This document shows, in pieces, positions 27,651-36,747 of a stretch of DNA of 64,000 bases. The notes under the pieces were generated by a model. It had not been told where the DNA came from, did no database searches, and was given only the letters and a program-made list of their open reading frames with translations. Each line of letters opens with the position of its first letter. Within the stretch, counting starts at the first letter, position 1. The translations under genes and the position numbers were made by a program. Origin of the DNA: CAVQBP01 sp963710745 (GTDB lineage Bacteria; Bacteroidota; Ignavibacteria; Ignavibacteriales; Ignavibacteriaceae); contig CAVQBP010000024.1 of assembly GCA_963710745.1 (NCBI GenBank), positions 930,001 through 994,000 of the forward strand. The letters run 5' to 3'.

Positions 27651-28904
27651 TTATGATTTATGTTTAAACAATGCTTTTTCACTCACAACAGTCTCGGGCA
27701 TGTAATGGTAAACAATCCAGATGGACACCAGAGATAAGAATCCAAGCGCAATGAAAGGGAGTTCAAAAAATATAACGGCAAGCAGCCCGGCCACTAACGG
27801 CCCGGTAGCAATTCCGAGCCCGAATCCCATAGTTATTATACTCATCTGCCTTCCCTCACCACCAGATTGTGACAAATCGGCAGCAACCGCAAATGCAGGT
27901 GCGGCAATCCCGGCGGCTGCGATACCCTGTATAAGTCTGTATATAATTAATTGAGTTAGAGTTCCTGCTATTCCCAGCAATATGGTTGCTGGACACATTA
28001 GAATTAATCCGGCTAATATTAAAGGCTTTCTGCCAATGCTATCTGAATATTTTCCGAGCGGAACCTGAAAAATCAGCCTTGTCACCATCAGCATGCTAAA
28101 TGCTACTCCAAACTGAAATGCATTAATGCTCAGCTTTGAATTAAATTCATTTTCAAGCGCAGTTAGAATGGAAAAAGAAGCTGCCATCATGAAAGTTGCA
28201 GAGGCGGCGCTTAAAATACCCGGGCTCAAAAGCTTTTTTTCAAAAATTCTGATCTTCTTTGTTAATTCCTCTTTTCCCTTTTTAACCTTAACATCTTTAA
28301 CCCATATTTGAATTAAAAACATCGCAAGTATAATAAATCCAAATCCTGCAAAAAAAGCAGCATTAAAACCATACCTGTCTTTTAGAAACCCTCCTACCAG
28401 CGGACCTATTGCAAAACCTACTATTCTCAGGGTGCTATATACACCCATTGCTCCGCCTCGTGATTCTTTTTTTGTAATCTCAGCCATCAATGCCATAGAT
28501 GCCGGTATTGTAATTGCGACAGCTACTCCTTGGAATGTTCTTAAAATAAGAAGATCAAAGAAGTGCTGTGCGAGGATGTAAGTTAATGTGCTTACACCAA
28601 GCAATCCTAATCCGGCTTGAATAAGAATTTTTCTTTTTCCTAATTTATCGGATAATGCTCCCATTACCGGTTGAAGCAATGCGGCAACAAATCCGTAGAT
28701 AGCAATTAACGCGCCTACCAGAACAGGTATGGGGAAATGGAAATATTCCTTTGGCAGTTTAGCCACATATAATGGAATAATTATAAATAATACGCTGTTC
28801 CCCACTGCATCCGCCATCCGTGCTACGGATAGAGCAAGCACGGCACGGTTAATCCCTAAATACTTTAATAATTTTTCTTCCAAATTAAAACGCCTTCCAA
28901 ACAA
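27651..28904 (-). CDS. MFS transporter
   Basis: A 417-residue major facilitator superfamily carrier with twelve predicted TM helices. The loop 2-3 motif A is clear (GALSDKLGKRKIL), with a second half copy (GKYSDSIGRKPLI), and FQGVAVAITIPASMALMAE is typical of drug-efflux-like MFS. Substrate is not deducible. Its place directly upstream of the glucoamylase gene could suggest sugar transport, but the sequence looks more like the multidrug/DHA1 group. Confidence 0.9.
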   Translation of the reverse strand: MFGRRFNLEEKLLKYLGINRAVLALSVARMADAVGNSVLFIIIPLYVAKLPKEYFHFPIPVLVGALIAIYGFVAALLQPVMGALSDKLGKRKILIQAGLGLLGVSTLTYILAQHFFDLLILRTFQGVAVAITIPASMALMAEITKKESRGGAMGVYSTLRIVGFAIGPLVGGFLKDRYGFNAAFFAGFGFIILAMFLIQIWVKDVKVKKGKEELTKKIRIFEKKLLSPGILSAASATFMMAASFSILTALENEFNSKLSINAFQFGVAFSMLMVTRLIFQVPLGKYSDSIGRKPLILAGLILMCPATILLGIAGTLTQLIIYRLIQGIAAAGIAAPAFAVAADLSQSGGEGRQMSIITMGFGLGIATGPLVAGLLAVIFFELPFIALGFLSLVSIWIVYHYMPETVVSEKALFKHKS

Positions 28905-28955
28905 AAGAGATAAAAAGTCCCGCCATATACAATTCCAAAATAGTTTGATACTTAA

Positions 28956-29277
28956 TTAAAATTCGTAGACTGTAGCCGCAGGTTTATCACACGGCATTTC
29001 ATCCTGCTGTAAAGCATAGATAAATCCATTATTCAATATTGTATATGAGGCAGCCTAACAGGAGTTTCATCAGGCAAAAGAATATTTTCTATCTGATAAA
29101 ATGATGCTTTATAAAGTCCATGTTTATTTAGATCCGGAGTTAAAATATAAAAGCTTCCTTCAACATTGAAATAGGGAAGGATTGATCTGCATTATTCCAT
29201 ACTTTGTAAGTCTTAATAAATATAGATATGGAATATTCATCTCTCTTCTTCACAATATTTTTTATATCATTTATTTT
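28956..29277 (-). pseudogene. Decayed small gene, unknown protein, two frameshifts
   Basis: On the minus strand three successive frames read as one protein-like sequence. The first is ISIFIKTYKVWNNADQSFP. After an apparent lost C (a CCC run), YFNVEGSFYILTPDLNK follows and runs to PVRLPHIQY. After a lost G, NNGFIYALQQDEMPC runs to VYEF and a TAA at 28956-28958. The composite would be about 100 residues. I do not recognise it and no clear start is present. The composition is coding-like, with no internal stops within each segment. It could also be chance, since the segments are short. Confidence 0.35.
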
Positions 29278-29353
29278 TAATGTATTTATAATTTACCTCA
29301 TATTTTCTTATCATTATATAATAAAAGAAAAGAATACTCTATCTCAAGTTTCC

Positions 29354-29371
29354 GGATCTGTTTTCAGATCC
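29354..29371. other. 7-base-pair stem-loop after the oxidoreductase operon
   Basis: GGATCTG and CAGATCC form a perfect stem with a TTTT loop, 24 bases beyond the phytoene-desaturase-like stop. There is no clear T-run on either side, so it is a weak terminator or a processing hairpin. Confidence 0.45.
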
Positions 29372-29394
29372 ATAGTGATTATTATTACATAAAA

Positions 29395-30819
29395 TTAAGA
29401 ATTACTTAAGAATTTGATCACTTTAAGTGCAGCATTATATCCGCACATACCATGAACACCCCCTCCCGGCGGTGTGGATGAAGAGCAGATAAAATATCCC
29501 TCAATTGGAATTGCATATGGATTAAATTTTTTTACAGGGCGCGTTATTAGCTGCCGCCAATCCTGCATTCCTCCATTAATGTCACCTCCAATATAATTGA
29601 AATTATATTTTTCCAATCCATTCGTTGATGTTTTGTATTTACCAATAACCATATCTTTAAATCCGGGAGCAAATCTTTCCAATTGATTCTCAATTCTTTC
29701 AGTCATATCCACATTAGATCCGTTCGGAACATGACAATATGCCCAGGCAGTATGTTTTCCTTCAGGTGCCCGGCTTTTATCAAAAAGGCTTGGCTGTGTC
29801 AATATAATGAACGGTTTTTCAGGGTGTTTGCCTATACTTACTTCATATTCAGATTGAATTATTTCATCGTAGCTTCCACCGATATGAACTGTAGAGGCTT
29901 TTAAACAATCTCCGGATTTAAATGGGATATGAGAGCTAAGAGCCCAATCAATTTTAAAAACTCCCGGTCCATATCTGTATCGCTTTAACTGGTTTTTATA
30001 GTGTTCAGGTAATTTACCATCGAGTATTTTTAACATTTGTTTGGGAGTAATATCAAATAAAACTGCCTTGACAGATGGAAGATCCTTCAATGAGAAGACA
30101 GGATGATTTGTCTCAATCTCTCCTCCCAGATATTTAAAATAAGATGATAAAGCATCAGCAATTTTTTGTGAGCCTCCTTTTGGAAAAGGCCACCCCGATT
30201 TATGCCCCAAAATTAAAAGAACTAATCCGACTGCAGAGGTAATATACTTGTTTAATGATAAAATTGAATGAGCTGCAACTCCTGCAAACAAGCTTTTTGC
30301 ATTTCTTCCCGAAAAGAATTTTTTAATGAAAATTTCGGCCGGTTGTACAGCATAAAAGCCAAACTTACTTAACGCAACCGGGTGAGACGGGATTTTCACC
30401 GGACTTAATATATCTTCTAATATTAAATCCCAGTTTTCAACTAACGGTTTGATTCTATTAATATAATTATTTTCATCTTCACCAAGCGATTCTGCTGTTT
30501 CAAAAATTGATTCTTTTAATAATGCGGCTTGTCCATCATCAAAAGGATGTGCTAAAGATATGGGAGGTAAAATCCATTCCAGTCCGAATTTAATTAAAGG
30601 CAGCTTTTTAAAGTAAGGCGATGCAATTCCTAACGGATGAATCGCGGAACAGATGTCATTAACAAATCCCGGTGTAATGATCTCGGATGAACGCAGTCCT
30701 CCGCCGATACTTTCCTTTGCTTCTAATATTTTGACAGAATAACCTGATTGGGCAAGTTTAATACCTGCCGCTAATCCGTTAGGACCCGAACCAACAATAA
30801 CAGCATCATATTGATACAT
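29395..30819 (-). CDS. Phytoene desaturase-like FAD oxidoreductase (PYROXD2-like)
   Basis: A 474-residue flavin amine-oxidase-fold protein. The N-terminal dinucleotide motif is clear (VIVGSGPNGLAAGIKLAQSG, then EAKESIGGGLRS). The C-terminal end has the family's FAD loop (CSSSTPPGGGVHGMCGYNAA). This subgroup is annotated as phytoene dehydrogenase-like but is not the carotenoid CrtI; no phytoene synthase is present. The substrate is unknown. It starts 27 bases after a Rieske-type reductase gene, so the two probably form one transcript with DUF72. Confidence 0.85.
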   Translation of the reverse strand: MYQYDAVIVGSGPNGLAAGIKLAQSGYSVKILEAKESIGGGLRSSEIITPGFVNDICSAIHPLGIASPYFKKLPLIKFGLEWILPPISLAHPFDDGQAALLKESIFETAESLGEDENNYINRIKPLVENWDLILEDILSPVKIPSHPVALSKFGFYAVQPAEIFIKKFFSGRNAKSLFAGVAAHSILSLNKYITSAVGLVLLILGHKSGWPFPKGGSQKIADALSSYFKYLGGEIETNHPVFSLKDLPSVKAVLFDITPKQMLKILDGKLPEHYKNQLKRYRYGPGVFKIDWALSSHIPFKSGDCLKASTVHIGGSYDEIIQSEYEVSIGKHPEKPFIILTQPSLFDKSRAPEGKHTAWAYCHVPNGSNVDMTERIENQLERFAPGFKDMVIGKYKTSTNGLEKYNFNYIGGDINGGMQDWRQLITRPVKKFNPYAIPIEGYFICSSSTPPGGGVHGMCGYNAALKVIKFLSNS

Positions 30820-30846
30820 TATTTTAATCCGGGTAAAATGATTTGA

Positions 30847-32430
30847 TTATCCATTTTTAACTAATGAAATCAGATTGGGATTTCCATTTTTTAATTCTTT
30901 TGGAGAAGGCATCCTGCCTGCTTTCATCAGAACTTCAACCGCATCAATTTCCCTATCGTTGTCATTACCTACAGCAGCTATTACTTTATTGTCCTTAACA
31001 TAGAAAGCAATAAATTTTTTTGATGAAACATCGCCCCAGTAGATAATATCATCCCAATTTTTTGCATGTCCGACATATCTGATATTTAAACCCGCCTGAT
31101 GGGTCCAGAAAAATGGAATACTTTCATATTTAGCATTTTTCCCTGCCATGGAAAAACCGGCCAAACGCCCTTCCTGAAGTGACGTACGCCAATGCTCAAT
31201 TCTTACATTTTCTCCGGTCAGCCAGAATGGGAATGCGGCCGCATCACCCGCTGCATAAATATCCTCTGCAGCCCAGAAAGAGTCATCGACTTTTATTCCA
31301 CCGTCAGAATTTTTATCAAGCCCGTCTATAAAATCAGTTGCGGGTTTAACTCCGATTCCTATTACAACAAAATCAGTTTTAACTTTCTCTCCGCTATCAA
31401 GGATAACTGATTCTACTTTACCATTTCCATCAAAATTCCTTACATTTTTTTTCAGTTTAAATACAACTCCGCCTTCTTCATGCTGTTTTTTCAATAATTC
31501 ACCAATCTCTTTTCCCAGAGTTTTCTCAAAAGGAACTTCTTCCGGTGATATAACTGTTACCTTAATTCCTCTTTCCGTTAAGCTGAAAGCCGATTCCATC
31601 CCAATAAAACTTGAACCGACTATTACAGCTTCTTTAGAATTTTTTGCGGCTTCAATTATGCTGTCCGAATCAGAAAAGCTTCTTAGATAAAAAATGTTTT
31701 TTAAATCAGAACCCGGCAGATTGAGTTCTCTTGGCACTCCGCCTGTTGCAATCAGCAACTTACTATAAGATAGATCTTCTCCCTTTTCAAATGAAATTTT
31801 TTTCTCTTTGATTTTGATTTTATCTACTTTCATATCAAACATAAACTCTATATTGTATTTTGAGTAAAAGTCATCCGGACGTAAAGGCATCCATTCTTCC
31901 TGTGCCGAACCCTGCAGATAATCTTTACTTAAATTGGGACGATCATACGGAGTTCTGTTTTCCCGGGTAACAATAGTAATCTTCCCATTAAATTCTGCTT
32001 CACGCATTGCCTGGGCTGCTGCATAGCCGGCAGCACCTCCACCAATAATTAGATAATTTTCATTATTCTCTTCATCTCTTTCAGACATTTCAGGAGTTTT
32101 ACTGGAGGGGAATTCTTCGGGGATTTCCACCAATACATTATCATTTTCAATTAATACTTCAAATTTTGGTAAGTCGTCTGAAGCAGGCGGTTCTTCAAGC
32201 GCTCCCGTTTTTACATTAAAGCATGCATGATGCCAGGGACAAATAATTGTATCATCATTCAGCACACCATCTGCCAGTGGCGCTCCGTAATGAGTGCAAT
32301 GTGCACCAAGTGCATAAATCTTATCATTAATATTTAAAATTAAAATTTCTTTATCTTCTCCAACAGAAACAGATTTCATTTCACCTTTGGGAAAATCATT
32401 TATTCTGCCGACTTTTATATTGTTACTCAT
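30847..32430 (-). CDS. Rieske [2Fe-2S]-FAD/NAD reductase (AIF-like)
   Basis: A 527-residue fusion of an N-terminal Rieske ferredoxin domain with a pyridine nucleotide-disulfide-type reductase. The Rieske ligands are Cys45, His47, Cys64 and His67 (CTHYGAPL and CPWHHACF). The reductase has an FAD motif (LIIGGGAAGYAAAQAMREAE), an NAD motif (AVIVGSSFIGMESAF) and the late FAD motif (DIYAAGDAAAFPF). The arrangement is that of AIF/AIFL-type and dioxygenase-reductase proteins. It would pass electrons between NAD(P)H and an unknown acceptor. The operon is DUF72, this gene, then a flavin oxidoreductase. Confidence 0.92.
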   Translation of the reverse strand: MSNNIKVGRINDFPKGEMKSVSVGEDKEILILNINDKIYALGAHCTHYGAPLADGVLNDDTIICPWHHACFNVKTGALEEPPASDDLPKFEVLIENDNVLVEIPEEFPSSKTPEMSERDEENNENYLIIGGGAAGYAAAQAMREAEFNGKITIVTRENRTPYDRPNLSKDYLQGSAQEEWMPLRPDDFYSKYNIEFMFDMKVDKIKIKEKKISFEKGEDLSYSKLLIATGGVPRELNLPGSDLKNIFYLRSFSDSDSIIEAAKNSKEAVIVGSSFIGMESAFSLTERGIKVTVISPEEVPFEKTLGKEIGELLKKQHEEGGVVFKLKKNVRNFDGNGKVESVILDSGEKVKTDFVVIGIGVKPATDFIDGLDKNSDGGIKVDDSFWAAEDIYAAGDAAAFPFWLTGENVRIEHWRTSLQEGRLAGFSMAGKNAKYESIPFFWTHQAGLNIRYVGHAKNWDDIIYWGDVSSKKFIAFYVKDNKVIAAVGNDNDREIDAVEVLMKAGRMPSPKELKNGNPNLISLVKNG

Positions 32431-32470
32431 TAATTACTCCTCTATTATTAAATTAAAAACACATAAATTT

Positions 32471-33202
32471 TTATTCAGTTAACTCTTTTAATTCCAAAGC
32501 ATTCTTTGGTGCAAAACCTTTCTGATCATTATCAAAATAGCAATAAACATCCTTGTTTTTTTTGTTCCAGTCCTGAATAAAATCCGCCCAGTCTGAAAGA
32601 GTTTTTTTATCATAATCTCCTTTGTATTTTCCGTCCGGCCCATGTAGCCTGATATAAATAAAATCTGCAGTAACCTCTTTAGTGGTTATGATATCACCTA
32701 ATTCGTAAATACAAAATGCAATATTTTCATTATTTAATATTTCCAGTATATCATCGTTCCACCAAGTATCGTTTCTGAATTCGAAAGAGCAGCGAAATTT
32801 ACCAGAAATATTTTTTATAAAATTTATTAATCTTTCAGCATCAGCTTTCCATCCCGGAGGAAGCTGAAAGAGGACAGGTCCGAGTTTTTCCTTTAATTCT
32901 TTTGCACCGTCAAAAAATTTTTCTACACTGTCGCCGGCTTCATGCAGTTTTTTTATATGAGTAATATACCGGCTCGCTTTGACTGAATAGATAAAATCTT
33001 CAGGAACAGATTCATACCACTTTTTATAAGTTGAATTTTTAGGGAGGTGATAAAAAGAACTGTTTAACTCAACAGTCTTAAAACCTTTTTCTATATAGAA
33101 CCGAAGCCAATCCTTCTTTGAAATATCTTCAGGGTAAAATTCATTTACCCAGTGGTCGTAATTCCATCCCGACGTACCAATATAAATTTTTCCTTTTTTC
33201 AT
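32471..33202 (-). CDS. DUF72 family protein
   Basis: A 243-residue TIM-barrel-like protein of the DUF72 (YecE) family. It starts with IYIGTSGWNYDHWVNEFYP and includes ELNSSFYHLPK, GPVLFQLPPGW, CSFEFRNDTWW and DVYCYFDNDQKGFAPKNA, all standard blocks. Full length. Biochemical function is unknown. It lies 40 bases upstream of the Rieske reductase gene on the same strand and is the first gene of that apparent operon. Confidence 0.9.
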   Translation of the reverse strand: MKKGKIYIGTSGWNYDHWVNEFYPEDISKKDWLRFYIEKGFKTVELNSSFYHLPKNSTYKKWYESVPEDFIYSVKASRYITHIKKLHEAGDSVEKFFDGAKELKEKLGPVLFQLPPGWKADAERLINFIKNISGKFRCSFEFRNDTWWNDDILEILNNENIAFCIYELGDIITTKEVTADFIYIRLHGPDGKYKGDYDKKTLSDWADFIQDWNKKNKDVYCYFDNDQKGFAPKNALELKELTE

Positions 33203-33429
33203 TTCATCTTAATATATAAAAAGTGGAGTTATTGAATGGTAATAAGGATCAAAATAATATTGGAGCTTAATTTTTATCATACAAAAGCCGAAATCTAAAG
33301 TTGAAACTTATTTTGTTTGGTTAAATTTTATAGTCCCATTCTTAATGATAAGTTGAATTATTCCGGAATAAATCTCTAAATTGCATTTACTGATTAAATT
33401 AATATAATAAAGAAAAGCAAAGTTAATTT

Positions 33430-33981
33430 ATGAAATTAAATCTCGGCTGCGGTAAAGATATCAAAGAAGGATATGTTAACCTTGATATCGTGGATTATGG
33501 CGGGAACCAGATTCATGATATAAATTCTTTTCCTTATCCATTTGAAGATAATACATTCGATGAAATTTTCTGCTCACATATTTTAGAGCATCTTGATAAT
33601 TTTCATAATACAGTTACCGAATTGTACCGGATTGCCAAACCGGATGGTTTAATAATAGTGTATGCTCCTTTCTTCCTGAATACAAAATTCTTTGGTGAAC
33701 CTGATCATAAAATTCCGTTTTCAATAAGAACTTTTGATAACTATGAGTACATAGGAAACCGCAGGTTAAAATTTTATGAAAAATGGAAACTGAACCACAG
33801 AACCAATTATGAAGGGAAAGCACAGTTTGAGGTTCTTGAAAAAAAATTTATTACTTCACACTTTGCTGCATTAAAATGGATGGACTTAATAGTTAATATT
33901 GAACCTGTAATGTATGAAAGATTTTTTGCGGGAATATTTTCGCCGGAAGAGGTTTTTTTTAAGCTTCGTGCAGTAAAATAG
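33430..33981 (+). CDS. Class I SAM-dependent methyltransferase
   Basis: A 183-residue Methyltransf_11-type protein. Motif I is at the very N-terminus (KLNLGCGKDIKEGYVNLDIV), followed by DEIFCSHILEHLDNFHNTVTELYRI and the acidic/hydrophobic VYAPFF strand. Methyltransferases of this form are often linked to sugar or lipid modification. Substrate unknown. It is convergent with the DUF423 gene 26 bases away. Confidence 0.85.
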   Translation: MKLNLGCGKDIKEGYVNLDIVDYGGNQIHDINSFPYPFEDNTFDEIFCSHILEHLDNFHNTVTELYRIAKPDGLIIVYAPFFLNTKFFGEPDHKIPFSIRTFDNYEYIGNRRLKFYEKWKLNHRTNYEGKAQFEVLEKKFITSHFAALKWMDLIVNIEPVMYERFFAGIFSPEEVFFKLRAVK

Positions 33982-34007
33982 GAGAACTGGATTTGAATAG
34001 TAATATT

Positions 34008-34391
34008 TTATTCCGTTTTTTCTTCTTTATTTAATCTGAATCCTTCTATCAAAACGAGCAGCCATCCAGCTAAAAAGCTTATTCCGCCTACCGGTGTTAT
34101 TAATGCAAAACTAATAACCCCAGTCGTGGAATACAGATACAATGAAAATGAAAACAGAATAATTCCAATAGTAAAAAACAAAGCACATTTGTAGAACCTG
34201 TTTCTGCCCGAAAATGCTATAGATAATATCACCACTGAGTGAATTAATTGATAAAGGATTCCTTTATTGTAAATACCGATCATTTCGGGACTCAATTTCG
34301 GTTCCAAAATATGAGCTCCGAAAGCTCCCAGGGCAACGCCAAGAAAACCAGTTATTCCCCCGATTATTATCCAAGTTTTATTATTTTTCAT
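34008..34391 (-). CDS. DUF423 membrane protein
   Basis: A 127-residue protein with four predicted TM helices and the DUF423 family start (WIIIGGITGFLGVALGAFGAHIL, with LYQLIHSVVIL and TPVGGISFLAGWLLVL). Family members are small inner-membrane proteins of unknown role. Full length. It is transcribed away from uvrB. Confidence 0.9.
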   Translation of the reverse strand: MKNNKTWIIIGGITGFLGVALGAFGAHILEPKLSPEMIGIYNKGILYQLIHSVVILSIAFSGRNRFYKCALFFTIGIILFSFSLYLYSTTGVISFALITPVGGISFLAGWLLVLIEGFRLNKEEKTE

Positions 34392-34488
34392 TTTTATCTT
34401 CTTATTTAAAAATAGAGACTCAGCCTAAAGTTATTTACATTGAATAAGTAAAGTAAATATTATTAATTTTATTTTCTAATATTAATTA

Positions 34489-36510
34489 ATGGAATTTATG
34501 GACAAATTTGAATTAGTTTCGAGTTATCAGCCTTCCGGTGATCAGCCCGAAGCAATTAAACAACTGGTTGAAGGAGTTAACAGAGGTGATAAATATCAAA
34601 CTCTCCTTGGTGTAACAGGAAGCGGAAAAACATTTACAATTTCTAATTTAATTAAAGAAGTTAATAAGCCGGTTCTTGTTATATCACACAACAAGACTCT
34701 CGCCGCACAGCTTTATTCCGAATTTAAAGGTTTTTTTCCGAAAAATGCCGTCGAGTTTTTTATCAGCTATTATGATTACTACCAGCCGGAAGCCTATGTG
34801 GTTGCAAGCGATTTATATATTGAAAAAGATTTCTCAATTAATGAAGAAATTGACAGGCTCAGATTAAAAGCGACTACTGCTTTAGTCGAAGGCAGAACCG
34901 ATGTTATGGTTGTTGCCAGCGTAAGCTGCATCTACGGAATTGGTGCGCCGCAAGAATATGCAAACCAGATTATCTTTCTAAAAAAAGGAGATACAATTTC
35001 CCGGAAAAAACTTTTAAGAAATCTGATAGATATTCATTTTGTTAGAAATGATGTTGAATTCGGAAGAGGAACTTTCAGAGCAAGAGGAGATGTTATTGAA
35101 ATAATTCCTGCATATCAATATGAAGAAGCAATAAGAGTTGAATTATGGGATGATGAAATTGAAAGATTATCTATAATAGATTCAATAACAGGAGAAGTGA
35201 TTAAAGAGGTCGATTCAACTCCTGTCTACCCGGCAAAATATTTCGTTTCCAACAGGGATCAGGTTCAAAGAGCAATCCATGATATTGAAATTGAACTTGA
35301 CGAACGGCTGAAATTTTTCCGATCTGAGGAAAAATATCTTGAAGCACAAAGAATTGAACAAAGAACAAAGTTCGATATAGAGATGATGAAGGAAATCGGT
35401 TATTGCTCCGGGATTGAAAATTATTCCCGGCATATGGATGGAAGGGCTCCCGGAACAAGGCCATACAATCTGATGGATTATTTTCCGAAAGATTTTTTAA
35501 CAATAATTGATGAATCTCATGTTACAGTTCCCCAAATCAGAGGAATGTATAACGGCGACAGGGCAAGGAAAGAAACATTAGTTGAACATGGATTCCGGCT
35601 TCCATCCGCGCTTGATAATCGTCCGATGAAATTTGAAGAGTTCGAAAATATGCTGAGCCAGGTGATTTTTGTAAGTGCAACACCTGCAGATTTTGAACTG
35701 CAAAGGAGCGGTGGTATCGTTGTAGAGCAGATTATTCGCCCGACAGGATTGCTAGATCCTGAAATTGAAGTCCGGCCGATAAAAGGTCAGATTGATGATC
35801 TTATCGGCGAGATAAGAAAAAGAGTTGAAAAAAATGAAAGAACCCTGGTAACAACTTTAACCAAAAAGATGGCTGAGGATCTTTCTGATTACCTGGATAA
35901 GATAGGAATAAATGTCAGATACATTCATTCTGATATTGTTGCACTGGAAAGAGTTGAAATTCTAAGAGATTTACGGCTCGGTGAATTTGATGTATTGGTT
36001 GGTGTAAATTTATTAAGGGAAGGATTAGACCTCCCGGAAGTTTCACTTGTTGCCATAATCGATGCTGACAAAGAAGGTTTTTTAAGGAGTGAGAGATCAT
36101 TAATGCAAACAGCCGGTAGAACGGCTAGGAATGTTAACGGAAAAGTAATAATGTATGCGGATATTATTACCCAATCGATGAAGAAAACGATTGATGAAAC
36201 AAATCGGAGAAGAGTAATTCAGTTAAAATATAACGAAGAACATAATATTTCTCCAAAAACAATTTATAAAAGTATGGAAGAGATTATGTCTTCTACTTCC
36301 ATTGCCGATGTCAGAAAAAGAGAGGAGAAAGAAACATTTACTTTTACAAAGGTTGCAGAACCTGTTTTGAAGTATATGAATTCGGATCAGAAGAAAGATC
36401 TCATTGAGCAGTTAACAGAACAAATGTACCAGGCGGCAAAAGATTTGGAATTTGAAAAAGCAGCTAATCTAAGAGATGAAGTAAACAGGTTGAAAAAGAT
36501 GGTTAAGTAA
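34489..36510 (+). CDS. uvrB: Excinuclease ABC subunit UvrB
   Basis: Damage-recognition helicase-like subunit of nucleotide excision repair, 673 residues, normal length. Visible motifs are YQPSGDQPEAI, Walker A GVTGSGKT, the beta-hairpin YYDYYQPEAYV, the DEAD-like IIDESH, LLREGLDLPEVSLVAIIDADKEGFLR, and QTAGRTARN (motif VI). The C-terminal UvrC-binding UVR motif is present (DLIEQLTEQMYQAAKDLEFEKAANLRDE). The start could be this ATG or an in-frame one nine bases later (MDKFELV). It stands alone on the plus strand. Confidence 0.98.
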   Translation: MEFMDKFELVSSYQPSGDQPEAIKQLVEGVNRGDKYQTLLGVTGSGKTFTISNLIKEVNKPVLVISHNKTLAAQLYSEFKGFFPKNAVEFFISYYDYYQPEAYVVASDLYIEKDFSINEEIDRLRLKATTALVEGRTDVMVVASVSCIYGIGAPQEYANQIIFLKKGDTISRKKLLRNLIDIHFVRNDVEFGRGTFRARGDVIEIIPAYQYEEAIRVELWDDEIERLSIIDSITGEVIKEVDSTPVYPAKYFVSNRDQVQRAIHDIEIELDERLKFFRSEEKYLEAQRIEQRTKFDIEMMKEIGYCSGIENYSRHMDGRAPGTRPYNLMDYFPKDFLTIIDESHVTVPQIRGMYNGDRARKETLVEHGFRLPSALDNRPMKFEEFENMLSQVIFVSATPADFELQRSGGIVVEQIIRPTGLLDPEIEVRPIKGQIDDLIGEIRKRVEKNERTLVTTLTKKMAEDLSDYLDKIGINVRYIHSDIVALERVEILRDLRLGEFDVLVGVNLLREGLDLPEVSLVAIIDADKEGFLRSERSLMQTAGRTARNVNGKVIMYADIITQSMKKTIDETNRRRVIQLKYNEEHNISPKTIYKSMEEIMSSTSIADVRKREEKETFTFTKVAEPVLKYMNSDQKKDLIEQLTEQMYQAAKDLEFEKAANLRDEVNRLKKMVK

Positions 36511-36542
36511 TATTGCTGACCATTTCTGTGAAATTGTACAGG

Positions 36543-36560
36543 GGATGAAAATTTTCATCC
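36543..36560. repeat. 18-base perfect palindrome, copy 2
   Basis: Identical 18-mer to 18150-18167 (GGATGAAAATTTTCATCC), again shortly after a stop codon (33 bases after uvrB) and in a convergent intergenic space. Downstream CTGCAGCGATGCAG adds a second inverted pair. Confidence 0.8.
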
Positions 36561-36747
36561 TCTGCAGCGATGCAGCAACAAGTGTTGGGTAAAAATTTTG
36601 TTTTTCTAAGAGATTGGTCACCTGCAGTAATTAATTTACCTTCTGCTTCTAAATATTGGAATTTCATAAATACAGCAACTTACTTATAGAAAATTATCAA
36701 GTTTTGAATTTAGTAGAAGAAAATAATTCTTTTTTGAAATATTTTTT

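Noticed and set aside
29395..30819. Considered a carotenoid biosynthesis gene (crtI).
   Set aside because: No phytoene synthase or cyclase is present and the sequence fits the PYROXD2-like group better.
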